Below are positions 47,580 to 57,427 of a stretch of 64,000 nt of DNA, one piece after another. The DNA is from Devosia sp. 1566. GTDB lineage: Bacteria; Pseudomonadota; Alphaproteobacteria; Rhizobiales; Devosiaceae. A model generated the notes under the pieces. The model was not told where the DNA came from and did not search any database. It was given only the letters and a program-made list of their open reading frames with translations. Position numbers and translations under genes: made by a program. Location of the stretch: contig NZ_CP034767.1 in the NCBI RefSeq assembly GCF_004005995.1, forward strand, positions 682,001 through 746,000, in the 5' to 3' direction. Every line of letters begins with the position of its first letter. Position 1 is the stretch's first letter.

Positions 47580-48422
47580 ATGGCTGTTCAAACCCCCGCC
47601 TGGATGGGCCGGATCTGGCGTCGCCTGGGCGGCAACAAGACGGTTATCCCCGTGGTTCGGCTTCACGGCGTGATCGCCGCTGAACAGCGCCAGGGGCGGC
47701 TGAGCATTGCTTCGGTGGAGCCCTTGCTGCAGCGCGCCTTCGCCATCAAGTCAGCGCCAGCCATCGCCATCGTGGTCAATTCTCCCGGCGGCTCGCCGGT
47801 GCAGTCGCGCCTGATCTCCAAGCGCATTCGCGACCTGGCCGACGAGCATGGCAAGCCGGTTCTCGTCTTCGTGGAGGATGCGGCGGCGTCCGGGGGCTAT
47901 TTCATTGCCGTGGCGGGTGACGAGATCATCGCTGATCCCTCTTCGATCGTGGGCTCCGTCGGCGTGATCATGGCCGGCTTCGGGTTTGTCGGCGCACTTG
48001 AAAAGCTCGGCATCGAGCGGCGGGTGCACACGGCAGGCCGCAACAAATCCACGCTGGACCCCTTCTTGCCGGAGAATCCGGGCGATGTTGAGCGCATCAA
48101 GGCGGTGGAGCTCGATATCCATTCGGTGTTTATCGAGCATGTGAAAGCGCGGCGGGGCGACCGGCTACGCGCCCCCGACGATGTGCTGTTCACGGGCGAA
48201 TGGTGGCCCGGGCTTCGCGGCGTCGAACTGGGGCTGGTGGATGCGATTGGCGACCTGCATGCAACGCTGCGCACCCGGTACGGCGCCGATGTCGTGCTCA
48301 AGTTCATTGCGCCCAAGCGGTCCTGGTTTGGCGTGCCACGCCTCAGCTTTGCCGCTGAACTGCCCGCCGCCATGACCGCTACGCTGGAGGACCGCGCCTT
48401 GTGGTCCCGGCTGGGACTATAG
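47580..48422 (+). CDS. S49-family peptidase (SppA/SohB-like)
   Basis: A 280-residue serine protease of the signal-peptide-peptidase A family, short one-domain form. The catalytic Ser104 is in VEDAAASGGYFIAVAGDEI; the general-base Lys156 is in HTAGRNKSTLDPF. VVNSPGGSPVQS and DPSSIVGSVGVIMAGF are also standard. There is no clear N-terminal membrane helix, so it may be cytoplasmic or peripheral. The ATG at 47580 follows AAAGGA 6 nt upstream. Followed by a small membrane protein gene 3 bp later and then glyQS. Confidence 0.92.
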   Translation: MAVQTPAWMGRIWRRLGGNKTVIPVVRLHGVIAAEQRQGRLSIASVEPLLQRAFAIKSAPAIAIVVNSPGGSPVQSRLISKRIRDLADEHGKPVLVFVEDAAASGGYFIAVAGDEIIADPSSIVGSVGVIMAGFGFVGALEKLGIERRVHTAGRNKSTLDPFLPENPGDVERIKAVELDIHSVFIEHVKARRGDRLRAPDDVLFTGEWWPGLRGVELGLVDAIGDLHATLRTRYGADVVLKFIAPKRSWFGVPRLSFAAELPAAMTATLEDRALWSRLGL

Positions 48423-48425
48423 CCA

Positions 48426-48668
48426 ATGACCGCAGTTCTGCTTCGCCTCGCCATCTATCTCGTCATCGCCGCGGCCATCTATCTGGGTGTTCGCAAGATC
48501 TGGCGCGACTGGCAGGGCCAGTTCAAGAGCCAGGATGAGGAAGCCCGGCGCCTGCGCCGCGAGCGCGACCAGGCCGAGCGCGCCAAGCCGGGCGTGATCG
48601 ATCTCAAGCGCGACGCGGACGGCACCTACCGGCCGGGCGGACCCGGCGACGAGAACAATCGCCGTTGA
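48426..48668 (+). CDS. Small single-helix membrane protein, hypothetical
   Basis: An 80-residue protein: one N-terminal helix (about 5-22, LLRLAIYLVIAAAIYLGV) followed by a strongly charged Arg/Glu stretch (EEARRLRRERDQAERAK) and a short tail, LKRDADGTYRPGGPGDEN. It is 3 bp after the S49 peptidase and 52 bp before glyQ, so co-transcribed. The function is unknown; a peptidase partner role would be speculation. Confidence 0.7.
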   Translation: MTAVLLRLAIYLVIAAAIYLGVRKIWRDWQGQFKSQDEEARRLRRERDQAERAKPGVIDLKRDADGTYRPGGPGDENNRR

Positions 48669-48720
48669 CCGCTCCCGGCAGCCTCAATAGAGGATGGACC
48701 CGCACAAAGGGACCACGCCC

Positions 48721-49641
48721 ATGACTGACCGCCCCGCCCATATGGACCCCAAGAACTCGTTCCAGGGCATGATCCTGACGCTTCAGAATTTCTGGGCCGA
48801 GCAGGGCTGCGTGATTTTGCAGCCCTATGACATGCAGATGGGCGCCGGCACCTTCCATACCGCGACCACCTTGCGCGCGCTGGGCCCCAAGCCCTGGAAC
48901 GCCGCTTATGTGCAGCCTTCCCGCCGGCCCAAGGACGGGCGCTATGGCGAAAATCCCAACCGCCTGCAGCACTATTATCAGTTCCAGGTTATCCTGAAGC
49001 CGTCGCCACCCGACATTCAGGAGCTTTATCTCAAGTCGCTGGCGGCGATCGGTCTTGATAGCGCCCTGCACGACATCCGCTTTGTCGAGGATGACTGGGA
49101 AAGCCCGACGCTGGGCGCCTGGGGCCTTGGCTGGGAATGCTGGTGCGATGGCATGGAAGTCAGCCAGTTCACCTATTTCCAGCAGGTGGCGGGCTTTGAA
49201 TGCTCGCCGGTGCCGGGCGAAATCACCTATGGGCTCGAGCGCCTCGCCATGTATGTGCAGGGGGTCGAGAACGTTTACGACCTCAACTTCAATGGTGGCG
49301 GCGGCAACTCCAAGGTCACCTATGGCGATGTGTTCCTGCAGAACGAGCAGGAGCAGTCCAAGTACAATTTCGAGGCGGCCGATACCGAGATCCTGTTCCG
49401 CCATTTCGCTGATGCGGAAAAGGAATGCCGGGCCATTCTGGAAGCCGGCCGCGAGGGCGACCGCCACACCATGGCCGTGCCGGCCTATGAGCAGGTGATT
49501 AAGGCTTCGCACAATTTCAACCTGCTCGACGCTCGTGGCGTTATCTCGGTGACTGAGCGGCAAAGCTATATTCTGCGCATTCGCGAACTTGCCAAGGCCT
49601 GTGGCGAAGCCTGGCTGCACACCGCGGGCGGTGGCGCCTGA
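48721..49641 (+). CDS. glyQ: Glycyl-tRNA synthetase alpha subunit
   Basis: Catalytic (class II) subunit of the tetrameric alpha2beta2 glycyl-tRNA synthetase. 306 residues. [18 protein letters not shown] near the start, [18 protein letters not shown] and [20 protein letters not shown] are invariant family segments; [13 protein letters not shown] is motif 3-like. The ATG at 48721 is preferred over 48694 and 48742. glyS follows 89 bp later. Confidence 0.96.
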   Translation: MTDRPAHMDPKNSFQGMILTLQNFWAEQGCVILQPYDMQMGAGTFHTATTLRALGPKPWNAAYVQPSRRPKDGRYGENPNRLQHYYQFQVILKPSPPDIQELYLKSLAAIGLDSALHDIRFVEDDWESPTLGAWGLGWECWCDGMEVSQFTYFQQVAGFECSPVPGEITYGLERLAMYVQGVENVYDLNFNGGGGNSKVTYGDVFLQNEQEQSKYNFEAADTEILFRHFADAEKECRAILEAGREGDRHTMAVPAYEQVIKASHNFNLLDARGVISVTERQSYILRIRELAKACGEAWLHTAGGGA

Positions 49642-49730
49642 GGCGCTAGACCCCCGCACGCCGCTGCAATGGACAAGGCTTCGTCCCCTTGCTAGGCACA
49701 ACCCACACGCTCGAACGCCCGGTTTAAACC

Positions 49731-51755
49731 ATGCCCGATCTGCTGCTCGAACTGTTTTCCGAGGAAATCCCTGCCCGTCTTCAGCGCCGCGCTGCCGAAG
49801 ACTTGCGCAAGGCGGTGACCACAGCGCTGGTGGATGCGGGTCTGGTTTACGAGGGCGCCAAGGCGTTTGTGACGCCGCGCCGGTTGGCGCTGACGGTTTC
49901 GGGCATTCCGCCGCGCTCGCCCGACACGCATGAAGACAAGAAGGGCCCCAAGGTTGGCGCGCCCCAGCCGGCAATCGATGGCTTTTTGCGCTCGGCCGGG
50001 TTGAGCTCGATCGAGCAGGCCAAGGTTGAAAGCGATCCGAAGAAGGGCGAGTTCTACGTGGCCCATATCCACAAGCCCGGCGCCGAGGCCGCAACGATTC
50101 TGTCGGGCCTGCTGCCGCGCGTGATCGCCGATTTTCCCTGGGCCAAGTCGATGCGCTGGGGCTCGGGCAGCACCAGCTGGGTGCGCCCGCTGCGCGCAAT
50201 TACTGCGACCTTCGGCACCGATAATGACGAGCCGATTGTAATCCCCTTCGAGGCTGCAGGGGTTGGGTCTGGCCAGACCACCTATGGTCATCGGTTCCTG
50301 GCGCCCGGAGCCATTCGTATCCGGCGCTTTGAGGATTATCTGATGGGGCTCGAGCGCGCCAAAGTCGTGCTCGACCTTGACCGGCGCAAGGACATCATCC
50401 GCAGCGATGCCGAACACCTCGCCTTTGCGCGCGGCCTGTCGGTGATTGGCGACGAAGGCCTGCTCGAGGAAGTGGCAGGGCTGGTGGAATGGCCTGTGGT
50501 GATGATGGGCGCGTTTGACCCGGCCTTTCTGGAACTGCCCGAAGAGGTGATCATCGCCACCATTCGCGCCAACCAGAAATGCTTCTGCCTGCGCGACGGG
50601 GCAGGGCGCCTGGCCCCCTATTTCATCATCACCGCCAATACGGTGGCGATCGACGGCGGCGCCGCGATCATCGCCGGCAATGAGCGCGTTATTCGCGCTC
50701 GCCTGTCCGACGCCAAGTTCTTCTACGAAGGGGATTTGGCAACTCCGCTCGAGCACGGTCTGCCCAAGCTCGAAGACACCGTGTTCCACGCCAAGCTCGG
50801 AACCCAGTTTGCCCGCGTCGAGCGCCTGGTGAAAATGGCAGGGCAGATCGCCCCGCAGGTGGGGGCCGATCCGGAACGCGCCAAGCGCGCCGCCATGCTG
50901 GCCAAGGCTGACCTCACCACCGGCATGGTCGGTGAGTTTCCTGAACTGCAGGGATTGATGGGGCGCTATTACGCCCTGGCGCAGGGCGAGCCTGCTGACA
51001 TCGCCAATGCCATCGAACAGCACTACAAGCCGCTTGGTCCTACCGACGAGGTCCCCACCGATCCCGTCGCGATCGCCGTGGCGCTGGCCGACAAACTCGA
51101 TCTGCTGACCGAATTCTGGCGCATCAACGAAAAGCCCACCGGCTCGCGCGATCCTTTTGCGCTGCGCCGTGCCGCCTTGGGCGTGATCCGGATCATCACC
51201 GAAAACGGCTTGCGCTTCCCCTTGCTGGTGGAGCCCGACCTGCTGGCCTTCTTCCATGACCGGCTCAAGGTGTCGCTGCGCGATGCGGGCGCCCGTCACG
51301 ATCTGATCGATGCGGTGCTCTCTCCCGACAGCAATGACATGCTGCAGATCACCCAGCGTGCCGAAGCGCTGTCGTCGCTGCTGTCCTCGCCCGACGGGAC
51401 CAATCTGCTGGCCGGCTATCGCCGCGCCGCCAATATTCTTGCTGCTGAGGAAAAGAAGTTCTCGTTGACCTATGATGGCGAGGTCAAGCCCGAGCTGTTG
51501 CAGTTGCCCGAGGAAACCGCGCTGGCCGCTGCGGTGACCACGGTGCAGCCGGCAGTGGCAGCCCGGGTAGCGGAGGATGATTTTACCGGCGCCATGGGCG
51601 ATCTGGCGGCCCTGCGCGCCCCGGTGGATGCGTTCTTTGAAGCGGTGCTGGTCAACGATCCCGATCCGGCCACGCGCATCAATCGGCTCAACCTTCTGGG
51701 GCGCCTGCGCCAGACAATGCATCTGGTGGCCGATTTCTCCAAGATTTCGGGCTAG
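49731..51755 (+). CDS. glyS: Glycyl-tRNA synthetase beta subunit
   Basis: tRNA-binding subunit, 674 residues. Typical segments: [40 protein letters not shown], an HD-like region ([20 protein letters not shown]) and the C-terminal DALR-type anticodon-binding domain (about 560-670). The palindrome GGTTTAAACC sits immediately before the ATG. This two-subunit enzyme pairs with glyQ. Long antisense reading frames across the gene are shadows of its high-GC codon bias. Confidence 0.96.
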   Translation: MPDLLLELFSEEIPARLQRRAAEDLRKAVTTALVDAGLVYEGAKAFVTPRRLALTVSGIPPRSPDTHEDKKGPKVGAPQPAIDGFLRSAGLSSIEQAKVESDPKKGEFYVAHIHKPGAEAATILSGLLPRVIADFPWAKSMRWGSGSTSWVRPLRAITATFGTDNDEPIVIPFEAAGVGSGQTTYGHRFLAPGAIRIRRFEDYLMGLERAKVVLDLDRRKDIIRSDAEHLAFARGLSVIGDEGLLEEVAGLVEWPVVMMGAFDPAFLELPEEVIIATIRANQKCFCLRDGAGRLAPYFIITANTVAIDGGAAIIAGNERVIRARLSDAKFFYEGDLATPLEHGLPKLEDTVFHAKLGTQFARVERLVKMAGQIAPQVGADPERAKRAAMLAKADLTTGMVGEFPELQGLMGRYYALAQGEPADIANAIEQHYKPLGPTDEVPTDPVAIAVALADKLDLLTEFWRINEKPTGSRDPFALRRAALGVIRIITENGLRFPLLVEPDLLAFFHDRLKVSLRDAGARHDLIDAVLSPDSNDMLQITQRAEALSSLLSSPDGTNLLAGYRRAANILAAEEKKFSLTYDGEVKPELLQLPEETALAAAVTTVQPAVAARVAEDDFTGAMGDLAALRAPVDAFFEAVLVNDPDPATRINRLNLLGRLRQTMHLVADFSKISG

Positions 51756-51827
51756 CTGCGGATGGAACCCCGGGGGTAGCCCCGCTCGTTTCCCCTGCCA
51801 CATCTAAGCTGCGGCAGGAATGAAGAT

Positions 51828-52823
51828 ATGAGCGTTGGATTATTGGCGTTGCTCGACGACGTCGCGGGCCTGGTGAAAGTTGCCGCGGCGTCGCTCGATG
51901 ACGTCGCGGGGCAAGCCGCCAAAGCAGGCGCCAAAGCCGCTGGGGCGGTGATCGACGATGCCGCTGTCACGCCTAACTATGTGCACGGTTTTACCGCTGA
52001 TCGCGAAGTTCCCATTATCGGCAAGATCGCGCTGGGTTCGGTCAAGAACAAGCTGATCTTCCTGTTGCCCGCGGCATTGCTGCTCTCGTTTTTCGCACCC
52101 TGGGTGATCACGCCCTTGCTGATGATCGGTGGGGCGTATCTCTGCTACGAGGGAGCCGAGAAGGTTTTCCATGCGCTTCTGCCCCATCAGGCCGAGGCGC
52201 ATGAGGCCGCACTGGTGCCGGCGGCGATCACCGCCCAGACCCTTGAGGACCAGAAGGTCGCTGGCGCGATCAAAACCGATTTCATTCTTTCCGCCGAGAT
52301 CATGACCATCGCGCTGGCCAATATTCCGGTCGAGAACGTCATCACCCAAGCGATGGTGCTGGCCTTGGTCGGCATCGGCATCACGGTCTTGGTTTACGGT
52401 GCGGTTGCGCTGATCGTCAAAGCCGATGATTTCGGGTTGCTGCTGGCCAAAAAGGGCCGCACGGGTGCCGGACGCGCTTTCGGCCGCGGGCTGGTGACCG
52501 GCATGCCAGGCTTCATGCGCGTGCTGAGCCTTGTGGGTACTGCGGCCATGACCTGGGTCGGCGGCAGCATTGTCGCGCATGGCCTGTACGAGTTCGGTTG
52601 GGACCTGCCTGAACACATCATTGAAGGGGCCGCTCACTGGGCCGAGCACACCTTCAGCTCGTTTGCGAGCCTTGCGGGATGGTTCGCTACCGCCTTTGTG
52701 GACTTTTTCTTCGGCCTGCTGCTGGGCACGCTGCTGATTCCGGTGGCGGGCTATGTGGTCTCCCCGCTCTGGGGTTTGATCAAGCGGGTGTTGCCCAAAA
52801 GAGCCGCTAAACCGGTGGCGTAA
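51828..52823 (+). CDS. DUF808 family membrane protein (YedI-like)
   Basis: A 331-residue inner-membrane protein. The N-terminal segment [20 protein letters not shown] and [20 protein letters not shown] are diagnostic for DUF808/YedI, followed by about five or six helices (80-320) and [18 protein letters not shown] near the C-terminus. No function is known. The 3' end overlaps the convergent rnhA by 17 bp. Confidence 0.87.
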   Translation: MSVGLLALLDDVAGLVKVAAASLDDVAGQAAKAGAKAAGAVIDDAAVTPNYVHGFTADREVPIIGKIALGSVKNKLIFLLPAALLLSFFAPWVITPLLMIGGAYLCYEGAEKVFHALLPHQAEAHEAALVPAAITAQTLEDQKVAGAIKTDFILSAEIMTIALANIPVENVITQAMVLALVGIGITVLVYGAVALIVKADDFGLLLAKKGRTGAGRAFGRGLVTGMPGFMRVLSLVGTAAMTWVGGSIVAHGLYEFGWDLPEHIIEGAAHWAEHTFSSFASLAGWFATAFVDFFFGLLLGTLLIPVAGYVVSPLWGLIKRVLPKRAAKPVA

Positions 52824-53274
52824 ACGCAGCCCGCTTGTTCTTGTAGGGTGCCATGCCTTCATTGGCGAGCTGATCGGCGCGCTCGTTAAGATCGTGTCCG
52901 GCGTGGCCCTTGACCCAATGCCAGGAGATGGTGTGGCGCTTGGTGGCTTCGTCCAGTGCCTGCCAGAGCTCGAGGTTTTTTACCGGCTTCTTGTCGGCGG
53001 TCTTCCAGCCGTTGCGCTTCCAGCCCTTCATCCAGCTTTGCACGCCGTTTTTGACGTACTGGCTGTCGGTATGCAGTTCGACCGTGCAGGGTCGGGTAAG
53101 CGCGTTAAGCGCCTCGATGGCGGCGGTCAGCTCCATCTTGTTGTTGGTCGTCAGCGGTTCCCCGCCGCACAATTCCTTGCGCTTGTCGCCATATTGGAGA
53201 ATGGCGCCCCAGCCGCCCGGACCGGGATTGCCCGAGCAGGCCCCGTCCGTATGGATCACAACGGCTTCACTCAT
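52807..53274 (-). CDS. rnhA: Ribonuclease HI
   Basis: Degrades RNA of RNA-DNA hybrids. 155 residues. The acidic active site is visible as [19 protein letters not shown] (Asp near residue 9), the Glu in [13 protein letters not shown], the Asp in [14 protein letters not shown] and the Asp/Asn near [15 protein letters not shown], the last with the HAG of the His loop. The ATG overlaps the ispH stop (ATGA), so they are coupled. Confidence 0.96.
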   Translation of the reverse strand: MSEAVVIHTDGACSGNPGPGGWGAILQYGDKRKELCGGEPLTTNNKMELTAAIEALNALTRPCTVELHTDSQYVKNGVQSWMKGWKRNGWKTADKKPVKNLELWQALDEATKRHTISWHWVKGHAGHDLNERADQLANEGMAPYKNKRAAFTPPV

Positions 53275-54242
53275 GGGGCGACGGTGACCTCGACGGGGCG
53301 CAGCTGCCGCGGCACGTTGAAGGCGATGTTCTCGACCGCCGTGACCTTCGCCTCGACCTTGATGTCGTAACGCTGCGCAAAGGCTTCGATGACTTCATCA
53401 ACGAGCTTTTCAGGCGCCGAGGCGCCAGCCGAAACACCCAGGGTGCGAATGCCTTGGAGGCGGCTCCAGTCGATTTCGCTGGCGCGGTCCACCAGCATGG
53501 CGACGCGACACCCGGCCCGTTCGGCTACCTCGACGAGGCGAAGCGAGTTGGAGGAGTTGGGCGAGCCAACCACGACCATGGCGTCGACCAGCGGAGCTAC
53601 CGCCTTGACAGCCTGCTGCCGGTTTGTCGTGGCGTAGCAGATGTCTTCCTTGTGCGGTCCATGGATTAGTGGGAAGCGCGACTGCAGGGCCGCCACGATC
53701 TCGCTGGTGTCATCCACGGAAAGCGTGGTTTGCGTCACATAAGCGAGTGCTGCCGGATCGCGGGGTGTAATGGCCATGGCACCGGCCACATCTTCCACGA
53801 GCGTAATGGCGCCGAGGGGCAACTGCCCCATCGTGCCCACGACCTCGGGATGGCCATGGTGCCCGATCAGCACGATTTCGTGACCTTCCTCGAAATGGCG
53901 CTGTGCTTCCACATGCACCTTGGACACCAGCGGGCAAGTCGCATCCAGAAACATCATGTTGCGGCTACGCGCATCGGCCGGAACGCTCTTGGGCACACCA
54001 TGGGCCGAGAACACCACTGGCGCATCGCCCGGCGGAATCTCGCTCAGTTCTTCCACGAAAACCGCGCCTTTTTGGCGCAGCCCATCCACCACATATTTGT
54101 TGTGGACGATGGCGTGGCGCACATAAACGGGCGCGCCATATTTCTGCAGGGCGAGTTCGACGATCTGAATGGCTCGGTCGACCCCCGCGCAAAATCCGCG
54201 AGGGGCGCACAGCAGGATGTCTAGTTGTGGCCGCTTTTCCAT
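53271..54242 (-). CDS. ispH: 4-hydroxy-3-methylbut-2-enyl diphosphate reductase
   Basis: Last enzyme of the MEP pathway, making IPP and DMAPP; [4Fe-4S] protein of 323 residues. The three cluster Cys are in [27 protein letters not shown] and [14 protein letters not shown]. The active-site E is in [22 protein letters not shown], and [13 protein letters not shown] binds the diphosphate. Linked to rnhA downstream. Confidence 0.96.
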   Translation of the reverse strand: MEKRPQLDILLCAPRGFCAGVDRAIQIVELALQKYGAPVYVRHAIVHNKYVVDGLRQKGAVFVEELSEIPPGDAPVVFSAHGVPKSVPADARSRNMMFLDATCPLVSKVHVEAQRHFEEGHEIVLIGHHGHPEVVGTMGQLPLGAITLVEDVAGAMAITPRDPAALAYVTQTTLSVDDTSEIVAALQSRFPLIHGPHKEDICYATTNRQQAVKAVAPLVDAMVVVGSPNSSNSLRLVEVAERAGCRVAMLVDRASEIDWSRLQGIRTLGVSAGASAPEKLVDEVIEAFAQRYDIKVEAKVTAVENIAFNVPRQLRPVEVTVAP

Positions 54243-54342
54243 CCCAGATCAGATGCTTTCGCGAGCCGGCCAAGTCAAGCCTTGTTGCAGGCAGGCTAGC
54301 TCATAGGCATTATGCGCCGCGCGGCATGGCAGGGATAGCAAG

Positions 54343-56631
54343 GTGAGTTTGGCCCAGGAAATTTTTGCGATTGCCCCTGCGGTGGGCAAGGCGAACCTAT
54401 CGGCCTCGCAGCTCAAATTGCTTTCGGGCAAGGCCCGCTGGATTTTCCGCGTCAGCGATGCCGGTTTTCCCACCATTCCCACGATCTGCATCACCCGGGC
54501 GGCATGGGAAGCTCTGCAGGCCGAGCGCACGCGCCGGGACGCCAAACTGCGCACCCACTGGATCGCGTGCCTGTTCAAGCTGGTCGGCGATGATGGGCAA
54601 ACGCCCTATCTGGCGGTGCGCACTTCAGCGGCGTCTCATAATGCGGGCCTGCTGCCCGCCAAGACCGGCATCGCGCCCCCCCTGAGCGCGGCCGATGCCG
54701 TTGATCCCAACCGGCCCCTCGGACGTGCGATCAAAAATGCCTTTGACAGCTATGGCTTTGCGCGCCCGGGTTGGGGTGAAGCGCGCCCGGATGACGAACG
54801 TGCGCGCCAGATCGTTCTGGTGCAAAGCTCGGCAGGCGGGGCAATCGTGTCCTTTCTCACCCGCAACGCGGCAACGGGGGGGCTCGGGCCGGCTCCAACC
54901 GACGGCAACATGCTGCCAGCGCTGCCTGACAGCATAACCGCCCTTGTGACGCTGCTCGATGCCAAGGCGGGGCGGCATATGTGCTGTTCGGTCGCGGTGA
55001 GCGGGAACGAGGCACAATTCTTGTCCGCACGGCCAGTCCAGGCCAGCCCCGCGGCCGAGCTTGAAGCGGCGGTGGACCGGGTGAGCCGCGGCGTCTGGTC
55101 ACCGCAGAACGCCGTGTCACGGGTGGAGCCTGCCCGCCTGGCGCAGTTGCTGCATCCGCGCCTCAAGGCATCTGCTGCCGCCATTCCCATTGCCACCGGC
55201 CTCGGCGTGTCACCGGGAGCGGCCAGCGGTCCCATCGTCTTTAACGCCGAAGACGCAGCGCGCCTGCGCGCTCGGGGCAAGCATTGCATTCTTGTGGTCA
55301 ACGAAACCGGCCCCGCAGATATCGAAGGCCTGAAGGCCGCGACCGGCATTCTCACCGCTCGTGGCGGCATGTCGAGCCATGCCGGCGTGATCGCCCGCAT
55401 CACCGGCAAGCCCTGCGTGGCGGGCGTGCGGACCATGTCGGTAAACGCGACAGAAATGGTGTGCCGCATCGGCGAGCGCGATTATCGCACTGGCGACCGG
55501 GTGACCATCGATGGCACCGATGGGCAGGTCTATGCCGGGATGTTGCCGCTGAGCCAGCCCCATATCGGGGGCGCGATCGGCACGCTGCTGGGTTGGTCCG
55601 ATCGCAGCCGCACCATTGCGGTGCGTACCAATGTGGAAACGGTGGAATCCGCCCGCACGGCGCTCAGCTTTGGTGCCGAGGGTATTGGGCTGGCGCGTTC
55701 CGAGCACATGTTCTTTTCGCCCGAACGCATGCTGGCGCTGCGCCGCGTGATCCTGTCCGAGGACGGCGACGATCGCAATCGAGCGGTGAACGGGCTGATC
55801 GGTTACCAGACCGGGGACTACGAGGCGCTGTTTTCCACCATGCGCGGGCTGCCGGTGACGGTGCGCCTGTTTGATCCGCCGCTGCACGAATTCCTGCCGC
55901 GGACGGAGGAAGAAATCGAGGACACGGCGGCTTCGCTTGGCCTGGCTGTCAGGGCTTTGCGGCTGCAGCTGGATCGTATCGCCGAGATCAACCCGATGCT
56001 GGGCCATCGCGGCGTACGCCTCGCCATCACTTATCCCGAACTGCTGCAGATGCAGACTCAGGCGCTGATGGCCGGCGCGCGTCAGGCTAGCGAAAGACAG
56101 GACGAGCCGGTGGTGATCGAGGTCATGGTGCCCTTTGTCTCTACCGCGACCGAAGTGGCCTTTGTGCGGGACCGGGTGAATGCCATTGCCGCCAATTCCG
56201 GGCTCTTGCGCTCCGACCGGGTGCGGTTTTCCTTTGGCACCATGATCGAGCTGCCCCGGGCTTGCCTGCGGGCCGGCGATATCGCCCATCTCGTGGACTT
56301 CATATCCTTTGGCACCAATGATCTGACGCAAACGACCTTTGGCATTTCACGCGACGACGCGCCCACTTTCCTGACCGTCTACCAGCGCAAAGGCATTTAT
56401 GAGCGTGATCCCTTTGTCACCATCGACGAAAAGGGGGTGGGCGAGATGATTTCCATCGCCATTGCCCGCGGGCGCGCCGCCAATCCCTCGCTCAAGATCG
56501 GCATCTGCGGCGAACATGCGGGCGATCCAGCATCCTTGCGGTACTTTGCGGGGCTGGGGATCGATTATGTCTCCTGCTCGCCCTATCGGGTGCCGGTGGC
56601 GCGACTGACCTTGGCACAGGCAGCGTCTTAA
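54343..56631 (+). CDS. PPDK-like PEP-utilising protein with eroded ATP-grasp domain
   Basis: A 762-residue relative of pyruvate, phosphate dikinase (about 875 residues). The swivel domain is intact, with phosphohistidine H346 in GGMSSHAGVIARITGKPC. The PEP/pyruvate barrel is intact too: GIGLARSEHMFF, DPPLHEFLP, SFGTNDLTQTTFGISRDDAP and Cys722 in GICGEHAGDP. All these sit about 109 residues earlier than in the Clostridium enzyme, so the loss lies in the N-terminal nucleotide-binding domain. There the metal Glu and Gln that should be near the end of the domain are replaced (SVAVSGNEAQFLSARPVQ in place of an E-F-T-x and L-Q-T-R pattern). The GTG start follows AGGGA. Normal dikinase activity is doubtful; PEP-dependent phosphotransfer is possible. 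Confidence 0.85.
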   Translation: MSLAQEIFAIAPAVGKANLSASQLKLLSGKARWIFRVSDAGFPTIPTICITRAAWEALQAERTRRDAKLRTHWIACLFKLVGDDGQTPYLAVRTSAASHNAGLLPAKTGIAPPLSAADAVDPNRPLGRAIKNAFDSYGFARPGWGEARPDDERARQIVLVQSSAGGAIVSFLTRNAATGGLGPAPTDGNMLPALPDSITALVTLLDAKAGRHMCCSVAVSGNEAQFLSARPVQASPAAELEAAVDRVSRGVWSPQNAVSRVEPARLAQLLHPRLKASAAAIPIATGLGVSPGAASGPIVFNAEDAARLRARGKHCILVVNETGPADIEGLKAATGILTARGGMSSHAGVIARITGKPCVAGVRTMSVNATEMVCRIGERDYRTGDRVTIDGTDGQVYAGMLPLSQPHIGGAIGTLLGWSDRSRTIAVRTNVETVESARTALSFGAEGIGLARSEHMFFSPERMLALRRVILSEDGDDRNRAVNGLIGYQTGDYEALFSTMRGLPVTVRLFDPPLHEFLPRTEEEIEDTAASLGLAVRALRLQLDRIAEINPMLGHRGVRLAITYPELLQMQTQALMAGARQASERQDEPVVIEVMVPFVSTATEVAFVRDRVNAIAANSGLLRSDRVRFSFGTMIELPRACLRAGDIAHLVDFISFGTNDLTQTTFGISRDDAPTFLTVYQRKGIYERDPFVTIDEKGVGEMISIAIARGRAANPSLKIGICGEHAGDPASLRYFAGLGIDYVSCSPYRVPVARLTLAQAAS

Positions 56632-56697
56632 AATTCGGGCTCGCAGTGCCTATGTTGTGAGCGCAGGGCCACCGATGGCGGAAGGGACATTTTGCTC

Positions 56698-57249
56698 GTG
56701 AACAAACTGCCGATGCTGGCGCTCATCCCGCTTCTTTTTGTTTCAGCGCCAGCGTTCGGGCAGTCAGATGGCGCGCAATGCGCCAGCATCCAAAATGGGG
56801 TTGAGCGTCTGGCCTGCTATGATGCCTTGTTCAGACCCGGTACTGACCCCGCTGCAGCGCTGGAAGCCGTGCTGGAATCCACCCAGCTGATCCCGGCTCG
56901 CCCCAGCGGCCGCGGTCCTGCAACCCTGACTGTGCGCTGTGAGGCGGGGAAGTTGAGCATCTGGTTTGGTTTTGCGGGCAATACGCTATCGGCCTTGGGC
57001 AATGATGCCGGCCTGACCCTGCAATATGATCTGCAAACCGACCGCAGTCGTACCTTGCCGGTGGACCCGACCAATACTGCCATCATCATCGGGGATCAGG
57101 CGGAAGCCGCCGCCTTTGTCGACAGCCTCGCGGGCGCGACTAATATCACGGCGCGGGTCACGCCGGTGAACTCGCGTTCTCTTTCGGTCCGGTTTCGGGT
57201 GGATAGCTTCGTAGACGAGGCGCAGGCTGTGAGGGATGGTTGCAGCTAA
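56698..57249 (+). CDS. Exported VasI/TagO-domain protein
   Basis: A 183-residue secreted protein; signal peptide about 1-22 (ending APAFGQ). The pattern CASIQNGVERLACYDALF at the mature N-terminus, then LTVRCEAGKLSIWFGFAG and a C-terminal FRVDSFVDEAQAVRDGC, matches the VasI/TagO domain named from type VI secretion clusters. No T6SS gene is nearby, so it is an orphan of the domain family, and four Cys probably form two disulfides. I chose the GTG at 56698, 10 nt after GAAGGGA; a TTG at 56692 is an alternative. Confidence 0.75.
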   Translation: MNKLPMLALIPLLFVSAPAFGQSDGAQCASIQNGVERLACYDALFRPGTDPAAALEAVLESTQLIPARPSGRGPATLTVRCEAGKLSIWFGFAGNTLSALGNDAGLTLQYDLQTDRSRTLPVDPTNTAIIIGDQAEAAAFVDSLAGATNITARVTPVNSRSLSVRFRVDSFVDEAQAVRDGCS

Positions 57250-57326
57250 GTACTGCGACAAATCAGCCCGAAGGCCTCTTGCCCGGTTCTCGCCATTCTT
57301 CATCCACGTCACTGCCTGATTGGGCG

Positions 57327-57345
57327 TTTACTCCACGCTAACCCT
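57327..57345 (+). promoter_or_regulatory. CtrA-like box upstream of the SleB-type hydrolase
   Basis: TTTACTCCACGCTAACCCT fits TTAA-N7-TTAA with two departures (TTTA-N7-CTAA). It shares ACTCCACGCTAACCC exactly with the box upstream of ccrM and lies 83-101 nt upstream of the hydrolase ATG. Confidence 0.5.
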
Positions 57346-57427
57346 AATAAGACATCATTTCACTGTCGGCCTCTTAGCGTCACTTTTGCCGATCAGTAGT
57401 TATGTTGCGTTTTGTTGAGTAGCTGAG

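Noticed and set aside
48604..50199. A 531-codon antisense frame across glyQ and the start of glyS
   Set aside because: It overlaps two certain genes and has low-complexity Arg/Pro-rich ends.
49692..51803. A 703-codon antisense frame
   Set aside because: It is a shadow of glyS, with no domain and no upstream signals.
56698..57249. Type VI secretion system
   Set aside because: Only a single VasI-like domain protein is present; no Tss, Hcp or VgrG gene is in the window.
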